Below the pieces are notes generated by a model, which worked only from the letters and a program-made list of their open reading frames with translations, was not told the origin of the DNA and did not search any database. From Pestalotiopsis fici W106-1 (lineage: Eukaryota > Ascomycota > Sordariomycetes > Amphisphaeriales > Sporocadaceae): DNA of 64,000 bases. Shown here piece by piece: positions 44,214 to 55,051 of the stretch (position 1 is its first letter; every line of letters starts with the position of its first letter). The DNA lies in NCBI RefSeq assembly GCF_000516985.1, contig NW_006917096.1, forward strand, positions 1 to 64,000, written 5' to 3'. A program made the position numbers and the translations under genes.

Positions 44214-47213
44214 TCAATAACCCAATCTACGATGATTGACAGTGTCCTTGCGTCTTCTCTTCTTGCCTCTGTCCTCGAACGGAACCCAAAATCTTGACTC
44301 CGGCAGCCTGATATATCTATAACCAGTGATTGGGGAGTCAACTGATCTGGGAATCATTACTTTCCAAGCCATCGTTCGATGTTCAGGGGGGCCTTGGTAT
44401 TCGGCCATCTCTTCCTTTAGGTAACTTGGCCATATATCCACCTCCATGATCTCAATTTCCTCTACGACGCTCGAAAAGAAGACTTCAATCGAGTACTTTG
44501 ACACTAGCTCTGTCATGTCTTCCTTGGTGACTTGTACTCTATCACCGCAACTTTCGAGATAGTCTCTGATAACATCTTGGCCTCCACGAATTTCTCCCAA
44601 ACTAGAGCGATCGGTTTCCTTGATTGCATGGCGGAAATGTTGAAGGGAGACTTGAAATATTGAGTCCATTTCCCATAAGGTAGCTACGTCAGGTTTGCCA
44701 GTGTGCATGTTGAGGCCGTCTAAAAGGTGTCCCCATTTTTCTATTGCATAATTAGTGGCGTTGATAACAAGTATAATGTCAATTCACTTACGAGAAAGGG
44801 GTAGAAAAAGCCCAGCACGGTCGAGGAAGCGCTTCAGTATCTTGAAACTCCCACAAATGTTTGGACAAGTAACTTGTTCATAGAACCATGGCACAGTGGT
44901 CCGTCCATTGGATCTACCGTTGACTCCATAATTGATGAGAAATTGATTGAGCACGCTCGGGCCATTCTTAGCTGATTCGATAACGACATCATCGTTCATA
45001 TCAAGATCGTCCCTGACCTGCGCCAAAACCTGAGAAGTAAAGTCAAGGCCATTCCGGCGAGCAGCCCCGAATATACTGGATGTGGCTCTGATTTTCTTTG
45101 ACTTCTCCCAAAATGACGGAAAGGATATGATACCCTTGAAAAGACCGCGCTCGTCGAGTTCCATTATAATGGCACCTTGACGTGATAGCTGGTGCAGCAG
45201 CGGCGATTTTACGTAGCGAAGATAGTCCACTGCTGTCATTGTCAAGACCAATGGTTTCATGTGTCTTGATGAGAGTCGCTCCACATCATGGATATCTGCC
45301 CCTCCAAGGATTTCACTCTCCAGGAACGTTCTCAGCGTTCCCAGGATCTCTTGGACGCTTGACGCATGATTCTGCCATTGGAAGAATTTGCCCTGGAGCA
45401 GATATTTCAAAAACTCCTTTACTACTTCCTGCTCCGTTTTTCTGTAGTCCGCTACAATTGGTTTGTCTGAAGAAATGCCTAGAAGTGCGTAGAGCCTATC
45501 CCGTGGATCGCTCGCTTGGCTGCTTCTGAATCTCCAGAGGAGGGTAGACATATTCGGGTTCTGACCAAACCATGACGATAATCTCGATGGACCTGGCATA
45601 ACATCAATGATGGCCTGGCATTGAGTGCTCGGTTCGACTTCAAGCAGATTCGGTGCAGCAGCAAACGTCGTCGCCTTGATCCACCCTTCGGTGCAGCCCA
45701 ATGATGCTCGTTTGGCTTGAGCTACTTCTTGGATGATCCAAACTCTACTAAACCATGGGCTTTCCATGAGTAGCTCCAGTTCTGACCGTAAATTGGCACC
45801 TACCGGCCCTTGATCTTGAAATGCCCAGGGTATTTTCATCATGTCCCAGATTCCGCGAAATCTGGGATCCTTATGTAGCCATTTCTTCCATGTTTCGCAA
45901 GGTACCTCGGCCTCGAATCTTTGAAGCGCTGGCAGCAGCTTACCGCACTCGAGTTGTCCAAGCCAAATCAGGACTTCATCGGCCATACTGTATAATTTGC
46001 CCATCATGTCAACCTGGTGTCCACGCTCGAGGACATTGTTTTGATCGATGCAAATAGCATCGACCCACAGTATGCGGTCCTTATCCGAAAACCTGAGATG
46101 TTTGAGCGCTTCAAATAGGTTTGACGTGATGGCAAGCAATTTGCCATTTACGCGGATTGTGTTGGTTAACACATTGGATCCCCAGCAATATGAGAGTGCT
46201 TCGTAAGGGACAAGCGTTATATCGTCATTATCTGACGGTAGATAGCTTTGGAAAAGATGACATTCTATCGGACCAGCTCCAGCTTGAAGCCTTAAAAGGC
46301 GGTATCCGGGTTGGTCCATTTCCAGGCTTTCGTAGACAAAAAGCTCAGATATTGGAGGCTCAGACAAAAGCTCATCTGGATCAATATACAGCATTACAGA
46401 AGCTATGTACGACATGACAGCCAAACAAGCATTCTCGTAAGTGTGTCTGTCCTTGTTCTCTGTATTAGAATTGGCTATACCAGCCACGACTAGGAATGGG
46501 AGAGAGTTCGTAGGTAATGAAGCTGTTTCGAAGCAAAGTATGTTCCTTTCTGTCGCAATTCCTTCAAGTAGAGTATGATTGAGTAAAGGTTGACTCGAAA
46601 TTGCTATACCGCCATAATGTGTTGAAGGCGTGGGTAGGTGAGCCTCTGACTCAATCGCAAGATCGTCGTATTCGTCACATTGTGCCACAGTTGGACCAGC
46701 CGATTCGCAGTGGCATGCGCGCCATTGTTTAGTAAAGGATGCAAGCCAGCTGTGGTGACCTTCCCATGAATGCGTCTCGATGGCCATTGCAATAGTATTA
46801 GACACACGTCCCGACTGGCCAGTGACGACGAGACGTTCCTCGCACATTGTTTTCTCAGCATCGAAATAAGTGACGCCTTGTCTCAGATCTGGTAATGCTC
46901 CTCCAACTACCACATCACCCAACTTAACGCCTGGGGCAGCAATAGCATCGCTCCTGATGATGAATCCCGTTCTAACGGCAGGGGCGTATTGCATAAGCTC
47001 GCTGATGATGAACGCAGTGCTTTGGGAATCCGTCATGTCAGCTGGACTTGCCATCACGACGTTGAAGCCCCGCACAGTCCCAAACGCATAGGTGACGTGC
47101 GAATTGGAAGAAAAATACTGATGGACATTGGAAAAATGGGTATGAGCTGCTGTCTGCTGATTGTAGGAGGACAGAACCCAGGCCAACCAATAGTCTCTTT
47201 TGTCAGATGACAT
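44214..47213 (-). CDS. PNP-like / HET fusion protein (NLR-associated architecture)
   Basis: Two exons, 44792..47213 and 44214..44740, joined in phase 1, give 982 residues. Residues about 5-290 follow the nucleoside-phosphorylase-like domain found at the N-terminus of many fungal NLR proteins: YWLAWVLSSYNQQTAA, VRGFNVVMASPAD, GVKLGDVVVGGALPDLRQGV, TYFDAEKT, and LVVAGIANSNT with YENACLAVMSYIASV near its end. The usual glycine-rich G-I-G-G-G turn is RSDAIA, so phosphorolysis is doubtful. A HET domain follows at about 325-480 (VPYEALSYCWGSN, RILWVDAICIDQNN, ERGHQVDMMGKLYSMADEVL). The remainder (SSQASDPRDRLYALLGISSD and beyond) is the usual HET-protein tail. No NB-ARC/NACHT or repeat domain is present. 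Reaction to a nucleotide-related or partner signal is inferred. Confidence 0.85.
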
Positions 47214-48404
47214 ATTGGAATGGGAAGGACACGGTTTGTGATGGTACGATCACAGACGGAGTCGAAGGAAACAAGATGCAGGTTCTTAGTGTCCTTGTAA
47301 AATAGTATTGGACTATATTGAGACGCCGAACTCTGTTTGAAATTAAATTTGGTCGATGGTTTGAAAAGATCTCGTCCTGTGTATTGCGGAAGGTTCCCGA
47401 GATGTTGGGGTTCCATTGATGAAAGGTGGCTGTGCGTGGGCTGTGCCAGGGCGCGTATCAATTGATGCGTGCAGTATGCAGGGTGTACGTACTGGAGGTC
47501 GCATCAAGCACTGCAGGAGTGAGTTTAGCTTTATCTTGTTTGTTTGAACCATTCACTCGGTCATTTCTCAAGATTTGTAACTCGTTAGAAAACTTTTGCC
47601 TTTCTCGACTTTTTCTGACCCTCTGCGACAGTTACAAAATCGTTTTCAAGTGGGATTTATTTCCATCTTTTCCCCCTCTCTAGACACCACAAAAGCAGCT
47701 TTGATCGCCCATCAAGTATTCAATTGTCACAATATACCTGTGGTGCGCGACGTACCACGTGGCCATATCTGCAGAAGTGGAAGCTCGATATCAGGCACCT
47801 GCACATAATATAAAGGCAGGTCAAGCCAACATATAGAAAAGGATACTAAGCCCGGAGCAAAGCCCACGCATGCCCAAAACAAACACATCGACGATTGGGT
47901 CCAATCGCACAACTTTGCATCTTTCATTGTCGAGGCCCTTTGAAGAAGATTTCAAGGGCTTAGACGCAAGCCATTTTTCCATCTGGATCAGCTTAGTGGG
48001 CGGTGGACCAGCCATGGCCTACAATCGCTGATGGCCCATCATAAGGTATAGTATACGAGGGGTGTGGCAGAGATTTCCGCCACAGCCTCACCAAAGAAAG
48101 CTTGAATGGCTGAGCCAGCCAAGACGCTCACAAAGCAGGTACGTTTGCTGAAAACGGAGATCACCCCGTCTTACATGCATGTTTACCTACGATGTGCGGT
48201 GATCTGCCTAGCAAGTTTGCTACAATGGGAGAAGGTCATATGTACGGGTGGGCTGTAGCCTGGCTCTCAAGGTTGTCTGTAAGAACGTGAGGGCGAGTAA
48301 CGGTGATAGAATGGCAATCGTAGGTGTATTGAGTATAGAAAGCAAAAGCCTGCCAAAGCAAGAGTTAGGACGGTATTGAATGTTTGCCAAAACTTGCAAA
48401 CCAT
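47214..48404. other. Intergenic
   Basis: Promoter side of the PNP-HET gene. A 64-codon minus frame at 47821-48015 (MAGPPPTKLIQMEKWLASKP) is unsupported. No repeat or RNA gene was seen apart from the short resemblance to 41382-41430. Confidence 0.45.
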
Positions 48405-49421
48405 CTAATTATCGTCGTCCCAGTCCTCGTCCTCATCGTCAGATGGCAGTCCTTGCTCCCGCCTCTGCCGTCGCCGGATAAGCTGGTACCTAGTCGGCCG
48501 CTTCACGACAGGCTCTGGACGCGGGTATGGCTCGCCAAAATCAGCCGTATACTTTTCAAGCGTATTCACTATGATGCCGTCTCCAGCGCCTCGCATTCTG
48601 TACATCTCCCCAGCAGCTTGTTGAAGTCCCTGCTTGACCAGCACCTTGACAGGGGGGCAACTCAGCTCGTCTTCCTCATCCCGTTCCCGTTCTTCGCGAT
48701 CAAACCAGACGAAAAGGAACGTTGTCTTGTCGCCCGCCCATTTCTCCTCATCCTCCACATCCGTATGGTGCGCAGGCTCTACAACAACCAAGGAGTGTGC
48801 GTAGTTGTTTTGGTTAACATCTGCCCCGCAGATATTCCACCGCCAGATATGGAACTCACTATCCCCCCCTTCTTGAGCACCACTCGCCTGATTCCGCGCT
48901 GCTATCTCGGATTGCTGGTGCGCAATGCAGGCCGACACCAACTCTTCGCGGCTGGAGCCAGGGCGCACCGCCAACCCGAAGACATCTAATCGGTCGCGGA
49001 AATCAACTTCGGCGCCATGGCGCGTCATGTACGTTTTAGATTCGAGTAGCTCTGCCACGCGAGAAGTGGTTTCGTCGCGGTCTATCTCCACATCATCCCG
49101 ACTACCATCTGTGGTAGGACACGGCAAATAGACTTGGAAACTGCCAAAGGGGACTCTGCGGGTACCGAATCTCTCTTCAGGCTGATCCGGGAAGCCGCGA
49201 GTGTATTGTTGCCATGCGACCACGCAGGGCGTGCCGTCGTGGGCATTAATCCTCTCTGTGGCAATGTGAGGGCGGTGATACGGCCGCCTCATGCGCGGAT
49301 TATTTGCGCCCATCCCACCGGTCTTAATGTAGTACTCATCGAGCGCCTCCTTGAACTGTGCAAACGAGGTAAATGGGGGTGGAAGAGGCTCTACGCTGCC
49401 TGACGGCATAGTTTGGAACAT
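48405..49421 (-). CDS. Hypothetical protein, acidic C-terminus
   Basis: A frame of 338 residues from the ATG at 49421 (MFQTMPSGSVEPLPPPFTSF); an alternative start lies 4 codons inside. The open frame extends further upstream to 49694, but that part is cysteine-rich and not protein-like. Visible features are SFQVYLPCPTTDGSRDDVEI, an acidic linker, HIWRWNICGADVNQNNYAHS, FLFVWFDREERERDEEDELS and a highly acidic tail (SDDEDEDWDDDN). Codon choice is coding-like with high GC. No family was recognised; a nuclear or chaperone-like role is only suggested by the acidic tail. Confidence 0.6.
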   Translation of the reverse strand: MFQTMPSGSVEPLPPPFTSFAQFKEALDEYYIKTGGMGANNPRMRRPYHRPHIATERINAHDGTPCVVAWQQYTRGFPDQPEERFGTRRVPFGSFQVYLPCPTTDGSRDDVEIDRDETTSRVAELLESKTYMTRHGAEVDFRDRLDVFGLAVRPGSSREELVSACIAHQQSEIAARNQASGAQEGGDSEFHIWRWNICGADVNQNNYAHSLVVVEPAHHTDVEDEEKWAGDKTTFLFVWFDREERERDEEDELSCPPVKVLVKQGLQQAAGEMYRMRGAGDGIIVNTLEKYTADFGEPYPRPEPVVKRPTRYQLIRRRQRREQGLPSDDEDEDWDDDN

Positions 49422-49738
49422 GATGAAGATTGTGGTTCCTTTTCTTCCCATACAGCCCATGCAGCACTTGTAGCACTTACAACTACACGGCCGGCTGGTG
49501 CGGGAATAGAACAGCGAGCAACTGCAATGAGGACCTGGCAGCTGGTCGGTCAGACCCACCAAGCAGAGAATTCGGCGACGCCATACCCAAATAGGAAGCA
49601 TCAAATTCCAGGACCGAGAACAGAACCGTAGCTTACAGCTTTTACCAAAGACCTGAACGCTAAGCACAGACACGTGTAACACTTGGATGAACATTAAACT
49701 CCGTTATAATCACTGGGAGCTCTATACCCAGCTCAGGC
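49422..49738. other. Intergenic
   Basis: No gene is supported apart from the upstream part of the open frame of the hypothetical gene and the short HET-tail match. Confidence 0.4.
49667..49694 (+). other. 28-bp match to the 3' end of the HET gene
   Basis: ACAGACACGTGTAACACTTG and the following GATGAACAT match 44010-44038 (last codons and stop of the HET gene at 41797-44034) with two mismatches. Flanking similarity fades quickly. It looks like the tail of a lost HET paralogue or a chance short repeat. Confidence 0.35.
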
Positions 49739-49740
49739 TA

Positions 49741-50927
49741 GTGTAGAGATATATACGCGTATTGACGTCCTAACGTACCTAGTAGTCAGTACCCACTGCA
49801 GATCACCTGCGTGGGTATATGGTTCGCTCTTTCGCGCCTCTCTTTTGTAGACTAGAGATCAACTCAGACATCTTTCAATGCTTCCTCGATCTCGTCTCTA
49901 ATTCCCCCTTTACACATCGGCTCAGGTGAGATGTATATGACACTATATCTACCGATGAACCGACTTCTGTATCAGTTTTATTAACTCCCTTCCAGAGATT
50001 TCGCCTCAGTCTCATGCCAGCTGTGCTTGGAGCATTGATCGGCACTCCTTGTACCGGATTGTACCCCGGTAGTGGCCGCTTGTCAGTCCCCGTCTGTTTC
50101 AATGCGCTTTCCAGTGGCGAAGCATGGTCTACCCAGCCAAGATTTCACACGTCGTACCCGAGGCGGCGTCAGACGTCGAGGGGGTATGATCTAACAATGT
50201 CGTGGTCCAGATAAAGTGCAAAGGTCTCTTCCCGTGCCAAAATGTCAGATTATGTACTCATGTGATTTATTGAAACATCAGGATTGAATGATTGTGTATA
50301 ACAGTGTGGAAGAGACTTGCCTGGCGAAGGTGTGCTTTTTGCATGAACAAGGCATACACAAGCCTCTCTTTATCCTCTGTGCTGTTTCCGCCAGCTCCGT
50401 GGTAACAGGTAAAAAGCATAAAGAAGGCATCCCCGGAGTCAAACTCGGCATCTACGACTTGTGATTGGTCGGGCTGGGCTGGGCATCGGTTGCACTACTA
50501 CCAACATATAGGGAGTTTACTGGATTTGAGACCATGCTGTCGGATAGGTTTAATTCTTAATAAACATGTTTCCACTTCAATATGCTGTTTCGCTTTTGCT
50601 ATTCCAAACGAGCAGATCTATTTTCGTCATCTCACTATGAATGCCAACTAAGAAATGTCTAAATAGACCAGATAAGCCCGTAAAACACCGTTCACAACCG
50701 GGCAGGATATCATTTCTATTCATTATATATTTAATAGATATTCTCACCTAAGCCGATCTGTAAAGGGGAAACTAAAGACGAGATGATCAAAGAAGCATTA
50801 AAAAATGTATAAGTTAATCTTTATTCTACTAAAGAGAGAAGCTAAAAAGCGATTATATACCCACGCAGGTGATCTGCGGTGGGTACTGACTACGTTAGTA
50901 CGACAAAGATCTTGAAATTCTCTACAC
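49741..50927. mobile_element. Non-autonomous TIR element (~1.19 kb) with ~190-bp inverted repeats
   Basis: Both ends read GTGTAGAGA inward, and the inverted repeats extend about 190 bp. Landmarks are GTCAGTACCCAC.GCAGATCA, cctgcgtgggtatat, a gcttc/gcttcctcgat block and cggctcaggtgaga. The right copy is richer in T/A at matching positions, as after RIP. If the ends are taken at GTGTAG, both sides are flanked by TA, the duplication used by Tc1/mariner-type elements; the matching bases extend to GGCTA, so this boundary is not certain. No transposase frame was found in the ~800-bp interior. Related termini occur at 8003-8168, 8570-8765 and about 21668-21765, so it is a family. Confidence 0.7.
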
Positions 50928-51497
50928 TAGCCATAAAAAGGCGAAAAATCGTATTATGGCATCAGCTTCAACTTCATCGGCCTCTGGCTATCAGAAGTCT
51001 GATTTGTCTGTGATGAAGCTCATCCTTCCAGTTGTTAGTAGTCCCAACCCAAGACAACCCTTGTAAGCGATCCACTGCTGTTTTATTGAGGACAAGGAAG
51101 TAGAGATGATTCGGTCTTACTGGAGCTAAGGGATTAATTCCGAGGCCAAATAGAGGCAGCACATTTGTGCTCTGGACGGTTTGTAAGCAGCCATAATTCG
51201 GTGCAGATCATGACTCGCGCCCCTATACACAGAAGTTAGTTAGCACATCTCACCATATATTAGCGGCAAAATGCATATGTCCATTTCTTCAGAGCTTGCC
51301 AGTGTATGTACGGAATAGTTCTTGTTGAAATGTAGGAATAAGTGGAGCGCTCTGCACCCATTTATATATTTGAGCATCAAGCCTCGGTTGGATGTGAATA
51401 ATTCAACTTATACAACATTGATCACTCCATACCTATTATACATTTTCACGGTTCTCATTTACGCATGCGTATTAGTAACTTGAGTGTTGCAACCACC
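50928..51497. other. Intergenic; promoter of the enoyl reductase
   Basis: No additional gene is supported. Confidence 0.45.
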
Positions 51498-52785
51498 ATG
51501 GCCACGATGAAAGCTCTAGTTGTAACTCCCAAGGACAAGCTTGTGTCTGTCCTAGATGTTTCCATTCCGGAGCCAGGACCCGGAGAAATCCTAATTCGTG
51601 TCGGCGCAGTCGCCCTGAACCGCGTCGACTGGCTTTATACGGCTAACCCCGTGGCCTCCCAGGATTACCGTGTGGTTGGCAGCGATTTCGCGGGTATTGT
51701 CACGAAAGTTGGCAAAGGCATCGAACAGCTCCCGGATCAGCGGGTTCAAGTAGGGGCGCGTGTTGCGGGCTTTGTGCAGGGTGGTAGGTCATGAAATCTT
51801 GGGAGAGAATTAAGCAGCACATGCTAATAATCGATTTTGAATATTCAGCCTGCTCAGTAAATGAACGAACAGGGGCATTTGCCCAGTATGTCGTTGCTGA
51901 ATGGGATTTGACGTGGGCCGTTCCCGCAACGATGTCTCTAGAAGAGGCGGCAACTGTTAGCATGTGTGGTCTTACAGCCGCGCAAGGCGTCTTTAGCCGC
52001 CTACAACTTCCGTGTCCATTCAATACGACCGAAGGCTTTAGTCGGCTTGGTACGCAACCTGGAGAGCCTGTCAATGTTTTGATCAACGGAGCGACATCAT
52101 CTTTGGGACTCTTCGCCGCGCAATTGGTTAGGCTAAGCCAACAGTGCTCCCAAACCCCAGTACGACTTATCGGTATAGCTAGCGCATCCAAACACGCCTT
52201 GCTACAAGAAGCCCCGTACAGCTACGATCATCTAATTGATTACCGACATACTGGTTGGCCCGAACAGGTGAAGAAGATTTGTGAATCTAGCCATGGCGTT
52301 CACTTTGCCATTGACGCCGTCTCCGTTTCACCGACAGTTGAACAGGTTGAAAGCACCCTAGCCCCTAACGGTCGCTTTGCCGTATACCGGAGTCCGGCTC
52401 TTGGAAAATTCGACATTACAAAGCTAAAGATCAAGCCGCTTATCGGGGCTGTGTGGGAGGGTTTGGGTGTAGAGATTGGCTATCAAGGTATGGAGAGTGT
52501 GGCTCTGTTTCGACTTTGCAAATAAATCTCTAATTATAATGGCTAGGTGCAAGTATACCGGCGAATCCAGCAGCCCGCCAATTTGCAGCAAGCTTCTTCA
52601 CCTTCCTTGGCACTGAAGGTTCGCACGGGGAGCCGAGATTGGTAGCCAATCCAATTCGCAAAATGACCGGCGGTCTTGAAAATATCGCAAAAGACGGTCT
52701 TCCACTTGTCGGGCCAAATACGCCTGCCGGCGTTCGACCTGTCAGCGCTGAAAAGGTTGTCTATACTATTCAGGAGATTAGCTAG
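51498..52785 (+). CDS. Zinc-free MDR / trans-acting enoyl reductase-like oxidoreductase
   Basis: Exons 51498..51783, 51849..52487 and 52547..52785 are phase-consistent and give 387 residues (start MATMKALVVTPKDKLVSVLD; an ATG 11 codons upstream is possible). The GroES-like N-terminal fold (EPGPGEILIRVGAVALNRVD, VVGSDFAGIVTKVG, GARVAGFVQG) is followed by a Rossmann domain with NVLINGATSSLGLFAAQLVR, which matches the nucleotide-binding loop. The pattern GDFAG...VNERTGAFAQYVVAE, then ATVSMCGLTAAQGVF, is typical of the stand-alone enoyl reductases that work with polyketide synthases (LovC/CcsC class). No PKS lies in the window, so the partner is elsewhere or lost. It is convergent with the alpha/beta hydrolase that follows. 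Confidence 0.8.
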
Positions 52786-52922
52786 ATAGTGTGACTTGGT
52801 GGGGGATACATGTATAACAACTGTGCAGAACCAAACCAACATCATTAGCACAAGCACCAATACCAGAAGAGTACCATACAATCTTTCAAGTGCTTCCGAA
52901 ACCTTGCCGCTTTGATACATTG

Positions 52923-53846
52923 CTATTTACCAAAGCTAGCTGCACATTCCAACGCGAAACCAAAGCATCGAGCGTACCAACCCTGTGACCAATGACTCAA
53001 CTCCACACAGTGAGGCGCCCCCGTCATCAAGCTGCCGTCGACGCGGGCACTATTTGCAAACGCTCGTGCGCAAGATTCAACCTCTTCCGTGGTTACCACA
53101 AAGAAAGGGTCATTGTCCACCAGAGAAAACATGACTGGTGTCGAGACGTGTGCCGCATACTTTTCTTTCCAGACAGGCAGCCATGCATCCTTAAAGGTAG
53201 CCACCTCCATCAGGGGTGTCTTAGCATTGAGCCGTTCTGTCTGTTCCAAAATTTCGTCTTCTACAGTACCCGGCTTGAACATGACGCTGTCCTTGGCCCA
53301 CGATGGAAAGGTGACGTAGTCATCCCCATGAGCCTTGAATCCAGGGGATGTACTTTTCGCGGAGACCGACTGAGTAGCACCCATACCGCTTGTAATTATA
53401 CCGCTAAGCGGGTAAGAGGGCTGCATGTCCTGTCCGTGCAGCGAAGCGGCGACGATACCACTCATGGCGCCTAGACTGTGACACAAGAGAACAATGCTAT
53501 TGCATTGATTCGAGACCCCAAACTCTTGCCAAAGCTTAGGTAGGAGGTGTCTGTGAAGCATAAGACCGCTCGCGTGGTGGAAGTCAGATCCCTCTGGGAT
53601 CGGCGAGACGCAACTGGTACCGCCATACCCCGGCCGGTTGATGGAAATGAATGGTATCCCAAAGAAGGAGCTCTGCCGAGATGCTGAATATTTCGGCGTG
53701 GCGTCAAAGTACTGGCAATCGTAGCATCCGCCGTGCAGGCCAACGATCAGCGGCCGGTGTTGTGCAGATGATGCTGAGAGGGGCGGGATGGAATGGATAC
53801 CAGTCACTGTACCGCCGTTGGCCAGCGGGAGTTCAAAGGATTGCAT
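52923..53846 (-). CDS. Alpha/beta hydrolase
   Basis: A single-exon frame of 307 residues (MQSFELPLANGGTVTGIHSI). The oxyanion segment is LIVGLHGGCYDCQYFD, and the nucleophile elbow is C-H-S-L-G in IVLLCHSLGAMSG, where the first glycine of G-x-S-x-G is cysteine. A candidate acid is in SLVDNDPFFV, and the histidine is GAPHCVELS near the C-terminus. No signal peptide, so it is probably cytosolic. It lies tail-to-tail with the enoyl reductase, 137 bp apart, a pairing often seen in polyketide-type biosynthetic clusters. The substrate cannot be deduced. Confidence 0.8.
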   Translation of the reverse strand: MQSFELPLANGGTVTGIHSIPPLSASSAQHRPLIVGLHGGCYDCQYFDATPKYSASRQSSFFGIPFISINRPGYGGTSCVSPIPEGSDFHHASGLMLHRHLLPKLWQEFGVSNQCNSIVLLCHSLGAMSGIVAASLHGQDMQPSYPLSGIITSGMGATQSVSAKSTSPGFKAHGDDYVTFPSWAKDSVMFKPGTVEDEILEQTERLNAKTPLMEVATFKDAWLPVWKEKYAAHVSTPVMFSLVDNDPFFVVTTEEVESCARAFANSARVDGSLMTGAPHCVELSHWSQGWYARCFGFALECAASFGK

Positions 53847-55051
53847 CTTTGCTACAATGAGAGATCAACCAGCACACCAATCGACCAACACTGTCTTTAG
53901 TATTCCGTGCCTGCATCTTTCATATATACTAGCTACTTGAAGTCAATAGTTAAGAACAAATATATAAGTCAGTGGAATCGTCTAGTCCGCAATCGGCTCC
54001 GCACATTGGCAAAGGGTTTGAAAGATGAGTACGTAGATGGTGAACCACCTACATAATCGCTCAATGCTTGTGTCCTTCTTTTGGTTGTCTGGCGCTATCT
54101 CCGGGTAACGGCGGAGATAGAGGCGGACAAACCTCATTCACTCCGGTACCCTTTTTTTTTTCTCCTCCCCTTGCTCAGTACCCTCTTTTATTCTTGCACA
54201 AGACCCTGGGATGGTGGCGGCGACGGCGGCGTCAGTGGGGCCTGATCGAAATGCGAAAGAAAAGCTCAAGGCAAGTAGGAGAAGTATTTTCCCGGAATTT
54301 CAAACTTGAATCACGTGCTATTTACCACATTTCCAAGGGAGAGCGAAAATCTCTTCAAAGGACTCTTCTGCAACGGATCCGGAGAAAGATGTTAAACTTG
54401 GTGCGTGAAGAAGTAGGCGTTGAAATTGCGACGTACACGGTGGCCGGCGTACGCGACAGAGCAAGCATTGATGCTTGGATACAGGAAACGGTACGACTTT
54501 GAGGGCGACTAGATGGAGCTGCAAATTCTGCAGGTGTCCATCCCCAAGAATTTGGTATGCACCCAATTTGGAACGTAATAGACGGGTTTGGCAATTCACT
54601 CAAAATGTCAAGATCAATGGCATGCGCAATTGTGTTCGAGCTCAACTGAAGCACGTGGTCAACGCCAGGAAAGAAGGTGTCATGTCTTCGGGCTCAGTTG
54701 CGGTTGTTTGGGAGCATCGGTCGCCGGCACAGAAAAGTTGTCTGCTTACACAACTACCTAGCAAGCACGCCGTTTTTGGTTTGGCACGTCCGACCGCTAT
54801 GTATTCTGCTTCTTATAACATACGGGTCGACGGAGTTTGTCCGTGAGTATAATAATTGTTAAATTTAAATGAGCTTTACCTAGCTATTACGAATAGGGAC
54901 CCGAAGAATACACCGAGCTTGCGTCGCGCTGTTCCAACCTACCTGTCAAAGTCTATATCTTTCACCATCCAACCACTGTTGGGTGAAAACAACTCAACTA
55001 ATACAACAAGTATTGTATTATACCGGTTATACCTTCTAACAAAAGCTATTT
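53847..55051. other. Intergenic, no supported gene
   Basis: A 144-codon plus frame at 54068-54502 has no recognisable domain and is basic and low-complexity. It is left unannotated. Confidence 0.4.

Noticed and set aside
44214..44708. Separate small gene downstream of the PNP-HET gene
   Set aside because: An intron at 44741-44791 with good GT-AG signals joins it in phase to the preceding exon, and it reads as the HET-protein tail.
48384..48989. 201-codon plus frame
   Set aside because: Antisense to the hypothetical acidic protein; its Leu/Arg/Ser composition is typical of a shadow.
54068..54502. 144-codon basic plus frame
   Set aside because: Poly-Arg/low-complexity start, no family resemblance, no clear promoter or terminator context.
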